Assembly: GCA_905233165.1 (NCBI GenBank) | Contig: CAJODL010000004.1 | Coordinates: forward strand, 209,436-273,435 | DNA length: 64,000 bases | DNA from: an uncultured Prevotella sp. | Lineage (GTDB): Bacteria; Bacteroidota; Bacteroidia; Bacteroidales; Bacteroidaceae | Direction: 5' to 3' | Part shown: positions 31,278 through 40,000 of the stretch, piece by piece | Layout: every line of letters starts with the position of its first letter | Numbering within the stretch: position 1 is the first letter of the stretch | Made by a program: the position numbers and the translations under genes | The notes under the pieces: generated by a model | Seen by the model: only the letters and a program-made list of their open reading frames with translations | Told to the model about the DNA's origin: nothing | Database searches by the model: none

Positions 31278-32516
31278 GTGAAGACAATAATAATTCTCGG
31301 CGATGGCATGGCCGACAATCCTATAGAGCAGTTGGGTGGTAAGACGCCGCTGCAATATGCCAATACTCCATACATGGACCTTCTGGCGAAGAATGGTCGC
31401 ACGGGCCGTCTGGTGACGGTTCCTGCAGGTTATTCCCCTGGTTCAGAGGTTGCCAACACAGCCATCCTCGGCTACGACCTCGACAAGGTGTATGAAGGTC
31501 GTGGACCTCTTGAGGCTGCGTCGATAGGCTATGACATGGACCCTATGGACATGGCAATACGCTGTAACATCATCAGCGTCACTCCGGAAGGCACAATAAA
31601 GACCCACAATGGCGGCAATCTGTCAACAGAAGATGCGGGTCCGCTGCTCGACCTCCTCAATGAGAAACTCGGCAATGACAAGGTGCGCTTTATCCGTGGC
31701 ATACAGTATCGTCACCTGCTTGTGATAAAAGGCGGCAGCAAATACATCGTCTGCAATCCTCCCCACGACCATCCCAATGAGCCATGGCGCGAGCTGCTCG
31801 TCAGTCCGATGGCAAATGCCCCTGTAGAGCCTGGAAGAATGACGGCACAGGAGACGGCCGACCTGCTCAACGACTTGATACTGAAGTCATATGACATACT
31901 GCCTCTGGCACCCCTCAACCAGAAGCGTGCTGCAGAAGGTAAGGATTTGGCAAATATCATTTGGCCATGGAGTGGGGGCTACCGTCCTAATATGCAGACC
32001 CTCATGCAGCAGTATCCGAGTGTGAAGTCAGGTGCTGTGGTGTCTGCCGTAGATCTTATTCAGGGCATCGGAAAATATGCCGGCTTGGATATCATCAAGG
32101 TACCTGGTGCAACAGGTTTGTGGGACACCGACTATGAGGCAAAGACCAAGGCGGCTCTCGATAACCTGAAGACCAAGGACTTCGTGTTCCTGCATGTAGA
32201 GGCCAGCGATGAGGCCGGTCATGACGGTGATGTGGAACTGAAGGTGAAGACCATCGAGAACCTCGACAAGCGCATGATAGGTCCTATCTACGAAGAGACC
32301 AAGACGTGGGCCGAGCCCGTCTGCATTGCTGTGCTGCCCGACCACTACACCCCTGTCGAGATGCGCATCCATGTCGGTGAGCCAGTGCCGTTTATTATAT
32401 ATTATAAAGGTATAGAGCCCGACGAGGTGCAGACATACGACGAGTTCACCTGCGTCAATGGCGGCTATGGCATACTGAAGCTAAATGAGTTTATGGAAAC
32501 CCTTATGAGGGCGTGA
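31278..32516 (+). CDS. Cofactor-independent phosphoglycerate mutase-like protein, probably the homoserine kinase of this operon
   Basis: 412 residues of the archaeal-type apgM branch of the alkaline phosphatase superfamily: IIILGDGMADNPIEQLGGKT, PLEAASIGYDM, VRFIRGIQYRHLLV, FVFLHVEASDEAGHDGDVE (metal ligands Asp/His), AVLPDHYTPVEMRIH. It starts with GTG at 31278, one base after the repeat array. It sits between thrA and thrC, where a homoserine kinase is needed and no ThrB of the GHMP type is present. In Bacteroides the equivalent gene has been proposed to be a homoserine kinase; here that is inferred from position. Confidence 0.82.
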   Translation: MKTIIILGDGMADNPIEQLGGKTPLQYANTPYMDLLAKNGRTGRLVTVPAGYSPGSEVANTAILGYDLDKVYEGRGPLEAASIGYDMDPMDMAIRCNIISVTPEGTIKTHNGGNLSTEDAGPLLDLLNEKLGNDKVRFIRGIQYRHLLVIKGGSKYIVCNPPHDHPNEPWRELLVSPMANAPVEPGRMTAQETADLLNDLILKSYDILPLAPLNQKRAAEGKDLANIIWPWSGGYRPNMQTLMQQYPSVKSGAVVSAVDLIQGIGKYAGLDIIKVPGATGLWDTDYEAKTKAALDNLKTKDFVFLHVEASDEAGHDGDVELKVKTIENLDKRMIGPIYEETKTWAEPVCIAVLPDHYTPVEMRIHVGEPVPFIIYYKGIEPDEVQTYDEFTCVNGGYGILKLNEFMETLMRA

Positions 32517-32524
32517 GTGAATGG

Positions 32525-32594
32525 GACCAATGAGACCAATAGGTCCAATAAGACCAATAGGCCCCATCTTCAATTTTCAATCTTCAATTTTCAA
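32525..32594. repeat. Tandem arrays before thrC
   Basis: Four 9-base units (GACCAATGA, GACCAATAG, GTCCAATAA, GACCAATAG; 32525-32560), then four 7-base units (TCTTCAA, TTTTCAA, TCTTCAA, TTTTCAA; 32567-32594). The thrC ATG follows 5 bases later. Confidence 0.88.
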
Positions 32595-32599
32595 CATAA

Positions 32600-33922
32600 A
32601 TGAAATACTATTCAACCAACAAGCAAGCACCTATCGCCAGTCTTGAGAAGGCTGTTGTGAAAGGTTTGGCAGAGGACAAGGGCCTCTATATGCCAGAGAA
32701 TATTAAGAAGCTCCCGAAGGAGTTTTTCGATAACATCGACAAGATGTCGTTTCAGGAGATTGCCTGCACTGTTGCAGAGGCATTCTTTGGTGAGGACGTG
32801 GAAAAGGCGGCTCTCGACAAGATTGTGTGCGACACGCTGTCATTCGACTGCCCTGTTGTTCCTGTGACAGACAATATCTACACCTTGGAGTTGTTCCATG
32901 GTCCTACGCTGGCCTTTAAGGATGTCGGCGCACGCTTCATGGCACGTCTGCTGCAGTACTTCCTGAAGGAAGGTCAAAGGTCAAAGGTCGAAGGTCAAAA
33001 GTCTGAGGTAAACGTTCTTGTTGCTACGTCGGGTGATACGGGTTCGGCTGTTGCGAATGGTTTCCTCGGTGTTGAGGGCATACACGTCTATGTGCTCTAT
33101 CCGAAGGGCAAGGTGAGTCCTATTCAGGAGTGTCAGTTTACGACTCTGGGCAAGAACATCACTGCCATTGAGGTGGACGGTGTGTTCGACGACTGTCAGG
33201 CTCTTGTGAAGTCAGCCTTCATGGATGCCGACCTAAACGCTCACATGAAGCTTACGTCTGCCAACTCTATCAACGTGGCACGTTTCCTGCCACAGGCTTT
33301 CTATTACTTCAATGCCTATGCCCGCATGAAGGCTCTCGGCAAGGCCGACAACATGGTGATGTGTGTGCCAAGCGGCAACTTCGGCAACATCTGTGCAGCC
33401 CTCTTCGGCCACGCCATGGGACTGCCAATAAAGCGTTTCATCGCTGCCAACAATGCCAACGATATCTTTTATAACTACTTGCAGACAGGAAAGTATAATC
33501 CTCAGCCATCGAAGCAGACCCTGGCCAATGCCATGGACGTGGGTGACCCAAGCAACTTTGCCCGCATCTACGACCTCTACAAAGGTAGTCACGAGGCCAT
33601 CACCAGTCTCATCAGTGGTGCTACATACAAGGACGAGCAGATACGTGCTACCATGCAGCAGTGTTATGAGGAGACAGGCTACATTCTTGACCCTCACGGC
33701 GCATGCGGCTATCAGGCGCTGAAAGACCTGCTGAAGGATGGCGAGACAGGTGTGTTCTGCGAGACAGCACATCCTGCGAAGTTTAAGGAGAAGGTTGACG
33801 AAATCCTCTCTGCCGACATCGAGATACCACAGCGTCTGCAGGAGTTCATGAAGGGCACCAAGCAGAGCATCCCTATGTCAAAGGAGTTTAAGGACTTTAA
33901 GGAGTTTCTGATGAAGGTCTAA
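32600..33922 (+). CDS. thrC: Threonine synthase with a repeat-encoded insert
   Basis: PLP enzyme converting phosphohomoserine to threonine. The start MKYYSTN, the PLP lysine in GPTLAFKDVGARF (Lys107), ATSGDTGSAVANGF, NSINVARFLPQ, VPSGNFGN and the late TAHPAKF-like ETAHPAKFKE are all present; 440 aa. Residues about 125-136 (GQRSKVEGQKSE) interrupt the join between QYFLKE and VNVLVATSGD and are encoded by four AGGTCAA-type units (32971-32998). The stop codon is in another such run (GGTCTAA). Completes the threonine operon. Confidence 0.95.
   Translation: MKYYSTNKQAPIASLEKAVVKGLAEDKGLYMPENIKKLPKEFFDNIDKMSFQEIACTVAEAFFGEDVEKAALDKIVCDTLSFDCPVVPVTDNIYTLELFHGPTLAFKDVGARFMARLLQYFLKEGQRSKVEGQKSEVNVLVATSGDTGSAVANGFLGVEGIHVYVLYPKGKVSPIQECQFTTLGKNITAIEVDGVFDDCQALVKSAFMDADLNAHMKLTSANSINVARFLPQAFYYFNAYARMKALGKADNMVMCVPSGNFGNICAALFGHAMGLPIKRFIAANNANDIFYNYLQTGKYNPQPSKQTLANAMDVGDPSNFARIYDLYKGSHEAITSLISGATYKDEQIRATMQQCYEETGYILDPHGACGYQALKDLLKDGETGVFCETAHPAKFKEKVDEILSADIEIPQRLQEFMKGTKQSIPMSKEFKDFKEFLMKV
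32971..32998 (+). repeat. Heptamer array inside thrC
   Basis: AGGTCAA, AGGTCAA, AGGTCGA, AGGTCAA, 28 bases, in frame. No stop on the coding strand in any frame; the opposite strand has TGA in three of four units. Confidence 0.92.
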
Positions 33923-34032
33923 GGTCAAAGGCCCGCTCGGCGCTTGCGACGCTTTCACAAAGGGCTTGCACGCCCGACTGAAAGAAAGGTCTAAGGTCAA
34001 AGGCTCAATCTTCAATGTTCAATCTTCAATGT
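33914..34032. repeat. Repeats spanning the thrC stop and the DUF4421 gene start
   Basis: A 19-base direct repeat AAGGTCTAAGGTCAAAGGC at 33914-33932 and 33986-34004 (72 bases apart), then four units TCAATCT, TCAATGT, TCAATCT, TCAATGT (34005-34032). The thrC TAA (33920-33922) lies in the first 19-mer and the next gene's ATG (34015) in the second heptamer. Confidence 0.88.
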
Positions 34033-35157
34033 TCAATAATCTTCGTTGCTGTCTTGCTGGCTTTGCCGGTGGGTTCGGTGTCTGCGCAGAAGGAGTTTGT
34101 AATGAAGTACGTGGCACGCAGGGACTCCTTGGGTGTCAAGGGTACTGACCCTCGGTATATCGGGCTGCCTAAGAAGGGGTGGACTGTTGTGCTTAATCCT
34201 ACCTTCGAGCAGATGCGCCTCACTATGCGAAGCCATTACTCCAACACCACAGGCGAATACGGGAATAATGAAGTGGATTACGATACGTACCTGAAGATAA
34301 ACCCACGTGTCAGCAACTCTCTCGGCCTTTGGGTAGGCTACCACGGCATCGGCTTCGGCTACGGCGTGTCGCTGAGCGGCAAAAACGGAATGAATATGTT
34401 GCTCAATATGGCCTCTTCCTCATACGGCTTGAATATACGTTTCAGGCGTTTCCATTACAGCAACCCCGTCTTCGAAATTAGCAACTTTACTGTCAATGGC
34501 ACGAATTATGGAGATTACTTGCCACAACAGGAAGTTGAGCTGCAGAACCCCATGAAGATTACGTCGCTCGTGGTGGATGGCTTTTGGATATTCAACAAAC
34601 GCAAGTTCTCCTATTCCGCCGCCTACAACCAGTCAACGCGCCAGCTGCGTTCGGCAGGTTCTATCATAGCCGGACTGATGTTCTACTTTCAGAAATACGA
34701 CCTGAAGCTCGACTTCTCCTCCAGCATCTTCTCTGACAGAAATGAAAATGTCGGTTTCCTGACGGCCAACGATATCGGTACTTTCGAGATGTATCAGGGC
34801 AGCATCGGGCTGGGTTATACCTACAACTGGGTGCCCGGCCGCAACTGGGTCATCAATCTCACGGCGATGCCCGTACTGACCGTTGTCAACAAATTACATG
34901 CACACCAGATTGATGGAGATTTCAGGGATGACGGCGATATTACCGAAGACGACTTCACGTTGGTTGAAAAAGAAGCCAAGACAAATAATGGTGGCGTAAA
35001 GCTGAACCTTGACCTCCAGATGGCTGCCGTCTATTGGCATAAAGACTGGTTCTTCAAGGTCACGGGTCAGGCCCATCGCTTTCAAGGCACTTACGACCTT
35101 ATTACCGCGAAATACTTCGACTGGAACGCCAGGGCGTCGGTGGGATATACTTTTTAG
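34015..35157 (+). CDS. DUF4421-family outer membrane beta-barrel protein
   Basis: 380 residues. A signal peptide (VAVLLALPVGSVSA cleaved before QKEF) is followed by a region with DPRYIGLPKKGWTVVLN and then many amphipathic strands (LGLWVGYHGIGFGYGVSL, SFSYSAAYNQS-like runs, a final ARASVGYTF ending in Phe), the plan of DUF4421 outer-membrane barrels. Function unknown. The ATG at 34015 and the first nine codons (MFNLQCSII) are made of a TCAATNT repeat array; no other upstream start is in frame, so the repeat seems to supply the start codon. A terminator follows. Confidence 0.75.
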   Translation: MFNLQCSIIFVAVLLALPVGSVSAQKEFVMKYVARRDSLGVKGTDPRYIGLPKKGWTVVLNPTFEQMRLTMRSHYSNTTGEYGNNEVDYDTYLKINPRVSNSLGLWVGYHGIGFGYGVSLSGKNGMNMLLNMASSSYGLNIRFRRFHYSNPVFEISNFTVNGTNYGDYLPQQEVELQNPMKITSLVVDGFWIFNKRKFSYSAAYNQSTRQLRSAGSIIAGLMFYFQKYDLKLDFSSSIFSDRNENVGFLTANDIGTFEMYQGSIGLGYTYNWVPGRNWVINLTAMPVLTVVNKLHAHQIDGDFRDDGDITEDDFTLVEKEAKTNNGGVKLNLDLQMAAVYWHKDWFFKVTGQAHRFQGTYDLITAKYFDWNARASVGYTF

Positions 35158-35176
35158 GGGTTAGCGGTTAAAGACA

Positions 35177-35208
35177 TTGGCGCAGGATGCGATTGCATCT
35201 TGCGCCAA
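35177..35208 (+). terminator. Hairpin terminator after the DUF4421 gene
   Basis: 14-bp stem TTGGCGCAGGATGC / GCATCTTGCGCCAA with one G-U pair and a 4-base loop, 19 bases after the stop. Only a weak T-rich tail follows (TTAACTTTAC). Confidence 0.7.
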
Positions 35209-35255
35209 TTAACTTTACACTATAAACTTACCACTGACTCTAAACTCTACACTTT

Positions 35256-35312
35256 ACTCCCTCCACTTGGGTTTCTGTCCCCCGGGAAACGGGGGAACCG
35301 AAGGGGGTGCAA
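35256..35312. repeat. GC-rich hairpin repeat, variant copy
   Basis: Begins CTCCCTCCACTTGGG like the copies at 15888 and 41775 but continues into CCCCCGGGAAACGGGGG and CCGAAGGGGG; the second part is its own hairpin (CCCCCG/CGGGGG). Confidence 0.6.
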
Positions 35313-35344
35313 AGACCATTGAAGCCGGGGTGGGGCGTCTCCTG

Positions 35345-35451
35345 AACTCCGAGAGTATTATGGCCGTCGCTATCGAAACGTTAAGACTCTCGGCACCAAT
35401 GCCGTTCTGCGGAATGAGTAGCTTGTGCGTCAGCATTTCGCGGACGGGGGC
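35345..35451 (-). pseudogene. Remnant of the 3' end of the SpoU methyltransferase gene
   Basis: By hand alignment about 98 of 107 bases match 40784-40890, without gaps, in the same orientation. The encoded piece PVREMLTHKLLIPQNGIGAE, SLNVSIATAII, LSEFRRR is the C-terminus of the methyltransferase at 40768-41523 with mostly conservative changes. No start or upstream body is present. It lies 34 bases downstream of the TPR-like gene stop and with the intact copy brackets a 5.3-kb two-gene segment. Confidence 0.85.
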
Positions 35452-35484
35452 AAACATTACCCACCTGTTTGGACCATTATGACA

Positions 35485-37005
35485 TCATTCCCCAAACTCT
35501 TTCTTGAGTGGTGAAACGGCGGGCTCTCTTTTGAAAAAGTCCTTATCTTTCTCCTTAATCTGCTGCCACAGTTTTCTGGCATTCTCCTTGTCGCCAAGCA
35601 AGAGGTAGCAGTTGCCGCGACATCTCAGCAGCATAGGCTTGTTCTGTTCAGACGTCAGGAATGGAGCCATCAGTACTAATGCGTCAACATTAGCCAAAGT
35701 CTGCTCTGCACCAAAGATGTCATAGCCCATGTCGTACATAAAGAAGTTACAGAAATACATCCCGTTGATGTATGCCTCCATGCCATTGATGTTGCGATAG
35801 TGCTCTATTTCGCTGTTGATGATAGAGATATATTCGTCCATCATCCTGCGTCCTTTCTCGGTGTCACCGTTGCGGTATGTGCAGATAGCCTTCAGTATCT
35901 CCATCTCATGACAGTATATCTTAGAGTCAAGAACATGGTCATGACCTTGCTTGGTATAGTCCTCTATCTGCTGCAGGTATCTGGTACAGAATTCCTGACA
36001 ATTCTTGTAGTCTTGCTTGTTATAGTAAAGATAAATTGCTGTATTGGCAGCAACATTGCTGAGGGCACCGATTTCTACTTTTTTCTCATAGATTGCCTCG
36101 GTAAAGTATTCATCTGCTCTCTTGAGGTTGTCCTGTTTCACCTCCTCAATCGCCAGACGCAGGCACTCATTGGCATCCCTGTAGATTTCCACGTTGGTAT
36201 TGAAGACGTCTTGCCACATCCGGGGCAGTCCGCTCCTGACCCATATCTCGGTGAGAGGAACGCCATTCTCCTGTACGAAGGTGAGGGTATGGCAGTCTTT
36301 GTTAAGCCATTTCATATTGCAGGGGTGACCTATCTCATAGATGGTGCTGTCATTCTCATATTTTACGGTCTTCGTCATGTCACACACCAATACGCCGCCA
36401 TTGCCTTCAATGTGAACAATCAGCGACATCTCCGGAGAGTATGCCTTCCAGATGACTGGTACCTGGTATCGCTGACCTGTTCCGTCGGGATGTTCCGCCG
36501 CAGCAATGCGTACCCACCAGCCATAGAATTTGTTGTCGTTGGCACTGAACTTGTTCTCAAGCATGTTGTATGCTTTTACCACTTCGTCCTCCATGCCTCC
36601 GATGCCATACACCTCGGTTATGAACTCGTTGAGCTTGCTCATGTTTTCCCACTGCGTATTATACCACTTGAAAGAGAACTCTCCGTCTTTGACATTGAAT
36701 ATCTGTATGTCGTGTCCGTCAGCGCCCTGCGGCTTCTCACCCGTATTTCTCAGAGGATGGGGCTCGCGTATCTCAACGGTCATGTGGTTCCATAGCTGCG
36801 GACTTCCGGAATAACTGTATGCGCTGAGCAACCCCACAGAGTCGGCAGCATATTTATACTGGCTGAAGTCGGGCGTCTTCTCGCTGCCGTCTTCATAGAT
36901 GAATTTCTGAAGACGATACAACCCCTTCGGATTCCGGACTTCCTGAGCAGACATCGTTGCCAATGCAAACAATGACACGAATGTGATTGAAAAGAAATGT
37001 TTCAT
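35485..37005 (-). CDS. Secreted protein with TPR-like C-terminal half
   Basis: 506 residues. Signal peptide (FVSLFALATMSAQ). Residues about 25-260 form a beta-rich part (GLYRLQKFIYEDG, EFSFKWYNTQWENM, YGWWVRIAAAEHPDG). From about 285 to 490 there are helix pairs typical of tetratricopeptide repeats (LKRADEYFTEAIYEKK, YKNCQEFCTRYLQQIEDY, CRGNCYLLLGDKENARKLWQ). Function unknown. It lies 38 bases downstream of the BspA-like gene and is probably transcribed with it. Confidence 0.65.
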   Translation of the reverse strand: MKHFFSITFVSLFALATMSAQEVRNPKGLYRLQKFIYEDGSEKTPDFSQYKYAADSVGLLSAYSYSGSPQLWNHMTVEIREPHPLRNTGEKPQGADGHDIQIFNVKDGEFSFKWYNTQWENMSKLNEFITEVYGIGGMEDEVVKAYNMLENKFSANDNKFYGWWVRIAAAEHPDGTGQRYQVPVIWKAYSPEMSLIVHIEGNGGVLVCDMTKTVKYENDSTIYEIGHPCNMKWLNKDCHTLTFVQENGVPLTEIWVRSGLPRMWQDVFNTNVEIYRDANECLRLAIEEVKQDNLKRADEYFTEAIYEKKVEIGALSNVAANTAIYLYYNKQDYKNCQEFCTRYLQQIEDYTKQGHDHVLDSKIYCHEMEILKAICTYRNGDTEKGRRMMDEYISIINSEIEHYRNINGMEAYINGMYFCNFFMYDMGYDIFGAEQTLANVDALVLMAPFLTSEQNKPMLLRCRGNCYLLLGDKENARKLWQQIKEKDKDFFKREPAVSPLKKEFGE

Positions 37006-37043
37006 AGGTAAGTAAATTAAGTTTTAGTAAAGATTATTGTAAA

Positions 37044-40000
37044 TTACTCATCCGGGAACTTCCCGTTCAGTATCTTGTTCACGATAAACATAGCATCAGG
37101 CATACTGACCTGGCCGTCGTTGTTGACATCACCACGAATGCCACTTGCACCGCCAACGATAATCTCCTTCACAGCAACGTCAGAGTTTTCACAACCGGAC
37201 TTTGTAGCATAAACAGTAACCTTTATCTTTGGAAGGTTGACATTCTCACTTGTGCTATCGAATGATGAAGGCATTTCAACGTGACTTATATATGTTACGC
37301 CCTCCGTTTCACATGAGAAGTGCAATTTACCTTCAAAAATACTTATAGTAGGAGTAGCGCACTTCTCTACAGGTACCGGTTCACTACCAGTATATTCCAT
37401 CCATTGTTGACTGTCGACATCAAGGCACAGAGGTATCCAGTTACGCTCCTTTACGAAAGCAGCCTGCTCAATGGTCATTTCATTACCATCTTCCGCCGCA
37501 AGAACCTTCAGAGTTCCAGTGCCATTATTTACATGGTTAACAATATACAAATTATTGATGAACGTTTGCATTGCACTGTTATTTAACTGATTGCCATATA
37601 TTGATATTCGTGGATCAGTAAGGTATATAGATGAATAATGAAACCAAAGTGAGGTCAACTTGTTATTGCTGCAGTCAAAGCCACAAAATTTATTAAAATA
37701 GACTGATAGTTCGCTCAACAGGTTGTTACTGCAATCTAAAGCGCCACCATATTCTTTTCCGATATAATCAACATAAAGCGAGGTGAGTTTGTTGTGACTA
37801 CAGTCAACATCATACAGAAGAGAGTTCTTCCTTAGGTCAAGGGTGGAAAGTTGGTTGTAACTGCAGTCAACATATTCCAGAAGAATATTATTACTTAGGT
37901 CAATGGTGGTGAGTTTGTTGTCGTGACAATCCAAAGATTTCAATTTGATATTATTTGAAAGGTCGAGTGAGGTCAGTTGATTCTCTTTACAACTAAATTC
38001 TATCAATTTCGTATTCTTTGACAAATCAAGGGAGGTAAGCCCGCATCTATCAAGATAAAGACACTCTAACGCTATATTATTCGATATATCAATAGAGGTT
38101 ATCCCACTATTACTACTACAAGAAAGATATGTCAGCGCTGTAAAGTGTTCTATGCCTTTCAAAGAATTAATACTACTATAATCTATAGATATCCTTGTAA
38201 CACTTCGTATTTCCTCTTCTGTCAGTTTTTTATCACTGCCATAAGTCTGGGAGAGTATCCAGTTGCGGAAGTTTTTATCAGGGAAGTTGACTTCGTTGAT
38301 TGGGATATCACCCTCAATAGGCTCGTCACTGCCAGAGTATTCCTGCCATTCCCACTTTTCTACATCAATAGCATAATATGGTGTCCAGCCTTTAGCCTTA
38401 GCAGCAGCTACTTGTGTGGTTGTCATCACATTACCTTCATTATTGTCTGATATGATATATAGCCCCTTATTTGCGGCTCCTGGAGAACTGATAATTAAGA
38501 CATCCATATTTTCTCCCTTAATCCGATTATTAAAGCAGACAATTTCATTCAACTGAGCATTCTGTGATAAGACAAGGGATGTAAGTTGATTATAGGAACA
38601 ATCCAGATATTTCAATGCAACATTCTTAGAAACATCAAGGGATGTCAACAGGTTTTCACAACATTCAAACTTAGTCAGCGCAGTGTTCTTTGAAACATCA
38701 AGCGAAGTAAGTTGGTTGCCATCGCAAGCTAATCCCGTCAATGCCGTATTACGGGTTACATCAAGGCTTGTCAGTTGGTTTTCGTAACAACTTAGAGATG
38801 TCAATGCAATAAAATACTCGATGCCTTTAAGACTTTTAATGCCTTTTTTAGACACATTCATATTTTCTATATCTGCAATTTCATCATAAGTCAAAACACC
38901 ATCGCTACCATATCTCTGACTCAACAGATAGTTACGGAAATTCACGTCAGGGAAATTAGTCTCGTTAATGGCAACAGAAACATCCCCACCTTCTTCAACA
39001 ATGTTCGTAAATTGACTCCAACCTGCCGTGCTTGCATATATCAATTTCGTACCAGTAGGAACGTATAGTGTTGCCGGCAGGGTGTGATAGATAGATGATG
39101 CATCACAATACTGGAATGTTCTCTCTTCAACCTCGAAAGGTTCATTGATTTTGGAAACTATGTTTGTTAAACCCGAACAACCTCGAAAGGCATTTTTTCC
39201 AATGGCAGTAACGCTGTTGGGGATTGTTACGGATGTCAAACCACTACATTCTTCAAAAGCCGACTCTCCGATACTTGTCACGCTGTTGGGTATTGTTACG
39301 GATGTCAAACCATTACACTCTTCAAAAGCCGACTCTCCGATACTTGTCACGCTGTTTGGTATCGTGACAGAAGTAAGTCCCTCACATTCTGCGAAAGCTC
39401 CTCCGGCAATATTTTTTATGCCTGCAGAAATTGTGTATGCACCACTGTAAGAGTTTTGCAGTATTACGAAGCAACTGCTGTTATATACCGTTACGGGGAA
39501 GTTATCTACATCTTCAAAAATCCAGTCGCCGACTTCGGTCACGCTGTTAGGCAATGTAAACGATGTCAAGGCATCGCATTTTCCGAAAGCAGATTCTCCA
39601 ATCGAGGTCACGCTGTTAGGTATTGAAACTGAAGTCATGTTTCTACAATAACGGAAAGCCTTGACTCCGATTCGTGTGATGCCATTGGCTATGTTAACAG
39701 TCTTGACATATTTATTATAGAGAAACCAAGGTGTAGGATTACTGCTACTTTCATAATCATTCATAGCACCTGTGCCTGTAAGAGAAAAGACTCCTGTGCC
39801 AAGGTTAAGAGAATATCTTACATTGCTGCCGCATGAACCATCAACAACACCTGTCAATGGATTGTCAGAAATGTCGCTGTTATTGACTGACAATGAAGTA
39901 TTCTTTGACAAATCAAGAGATGTAAGTTGATTATTATAAGCTTTTAGTGTAATAAGGGCAGTACAACTTGAGACGTCAAGCGACGTCAGTTTATTGTTGT

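Larger units (their letters stand above)
35158..35484. other. Intergenic region with terminator, repeats and a gene remnant
   Basis: 327 bases: hairpin terminator (35177-35208), degenerate heptamer runs (35209-35256; ACTTTAC, TAAACTT, TAAACTC), a GC-rich repeat (35256-35312), and a 107-base remnant of the SpoU methyltransferase gene (35345-35451). Confidence 0.7.

Noticed and set aside
35254..35457. A 67-codon gene on the minus strand
   Set aside because: It is the tail of the SpoU methyltransferase without a body, running into a GC-rich repeat; annotated as a remnant instead.
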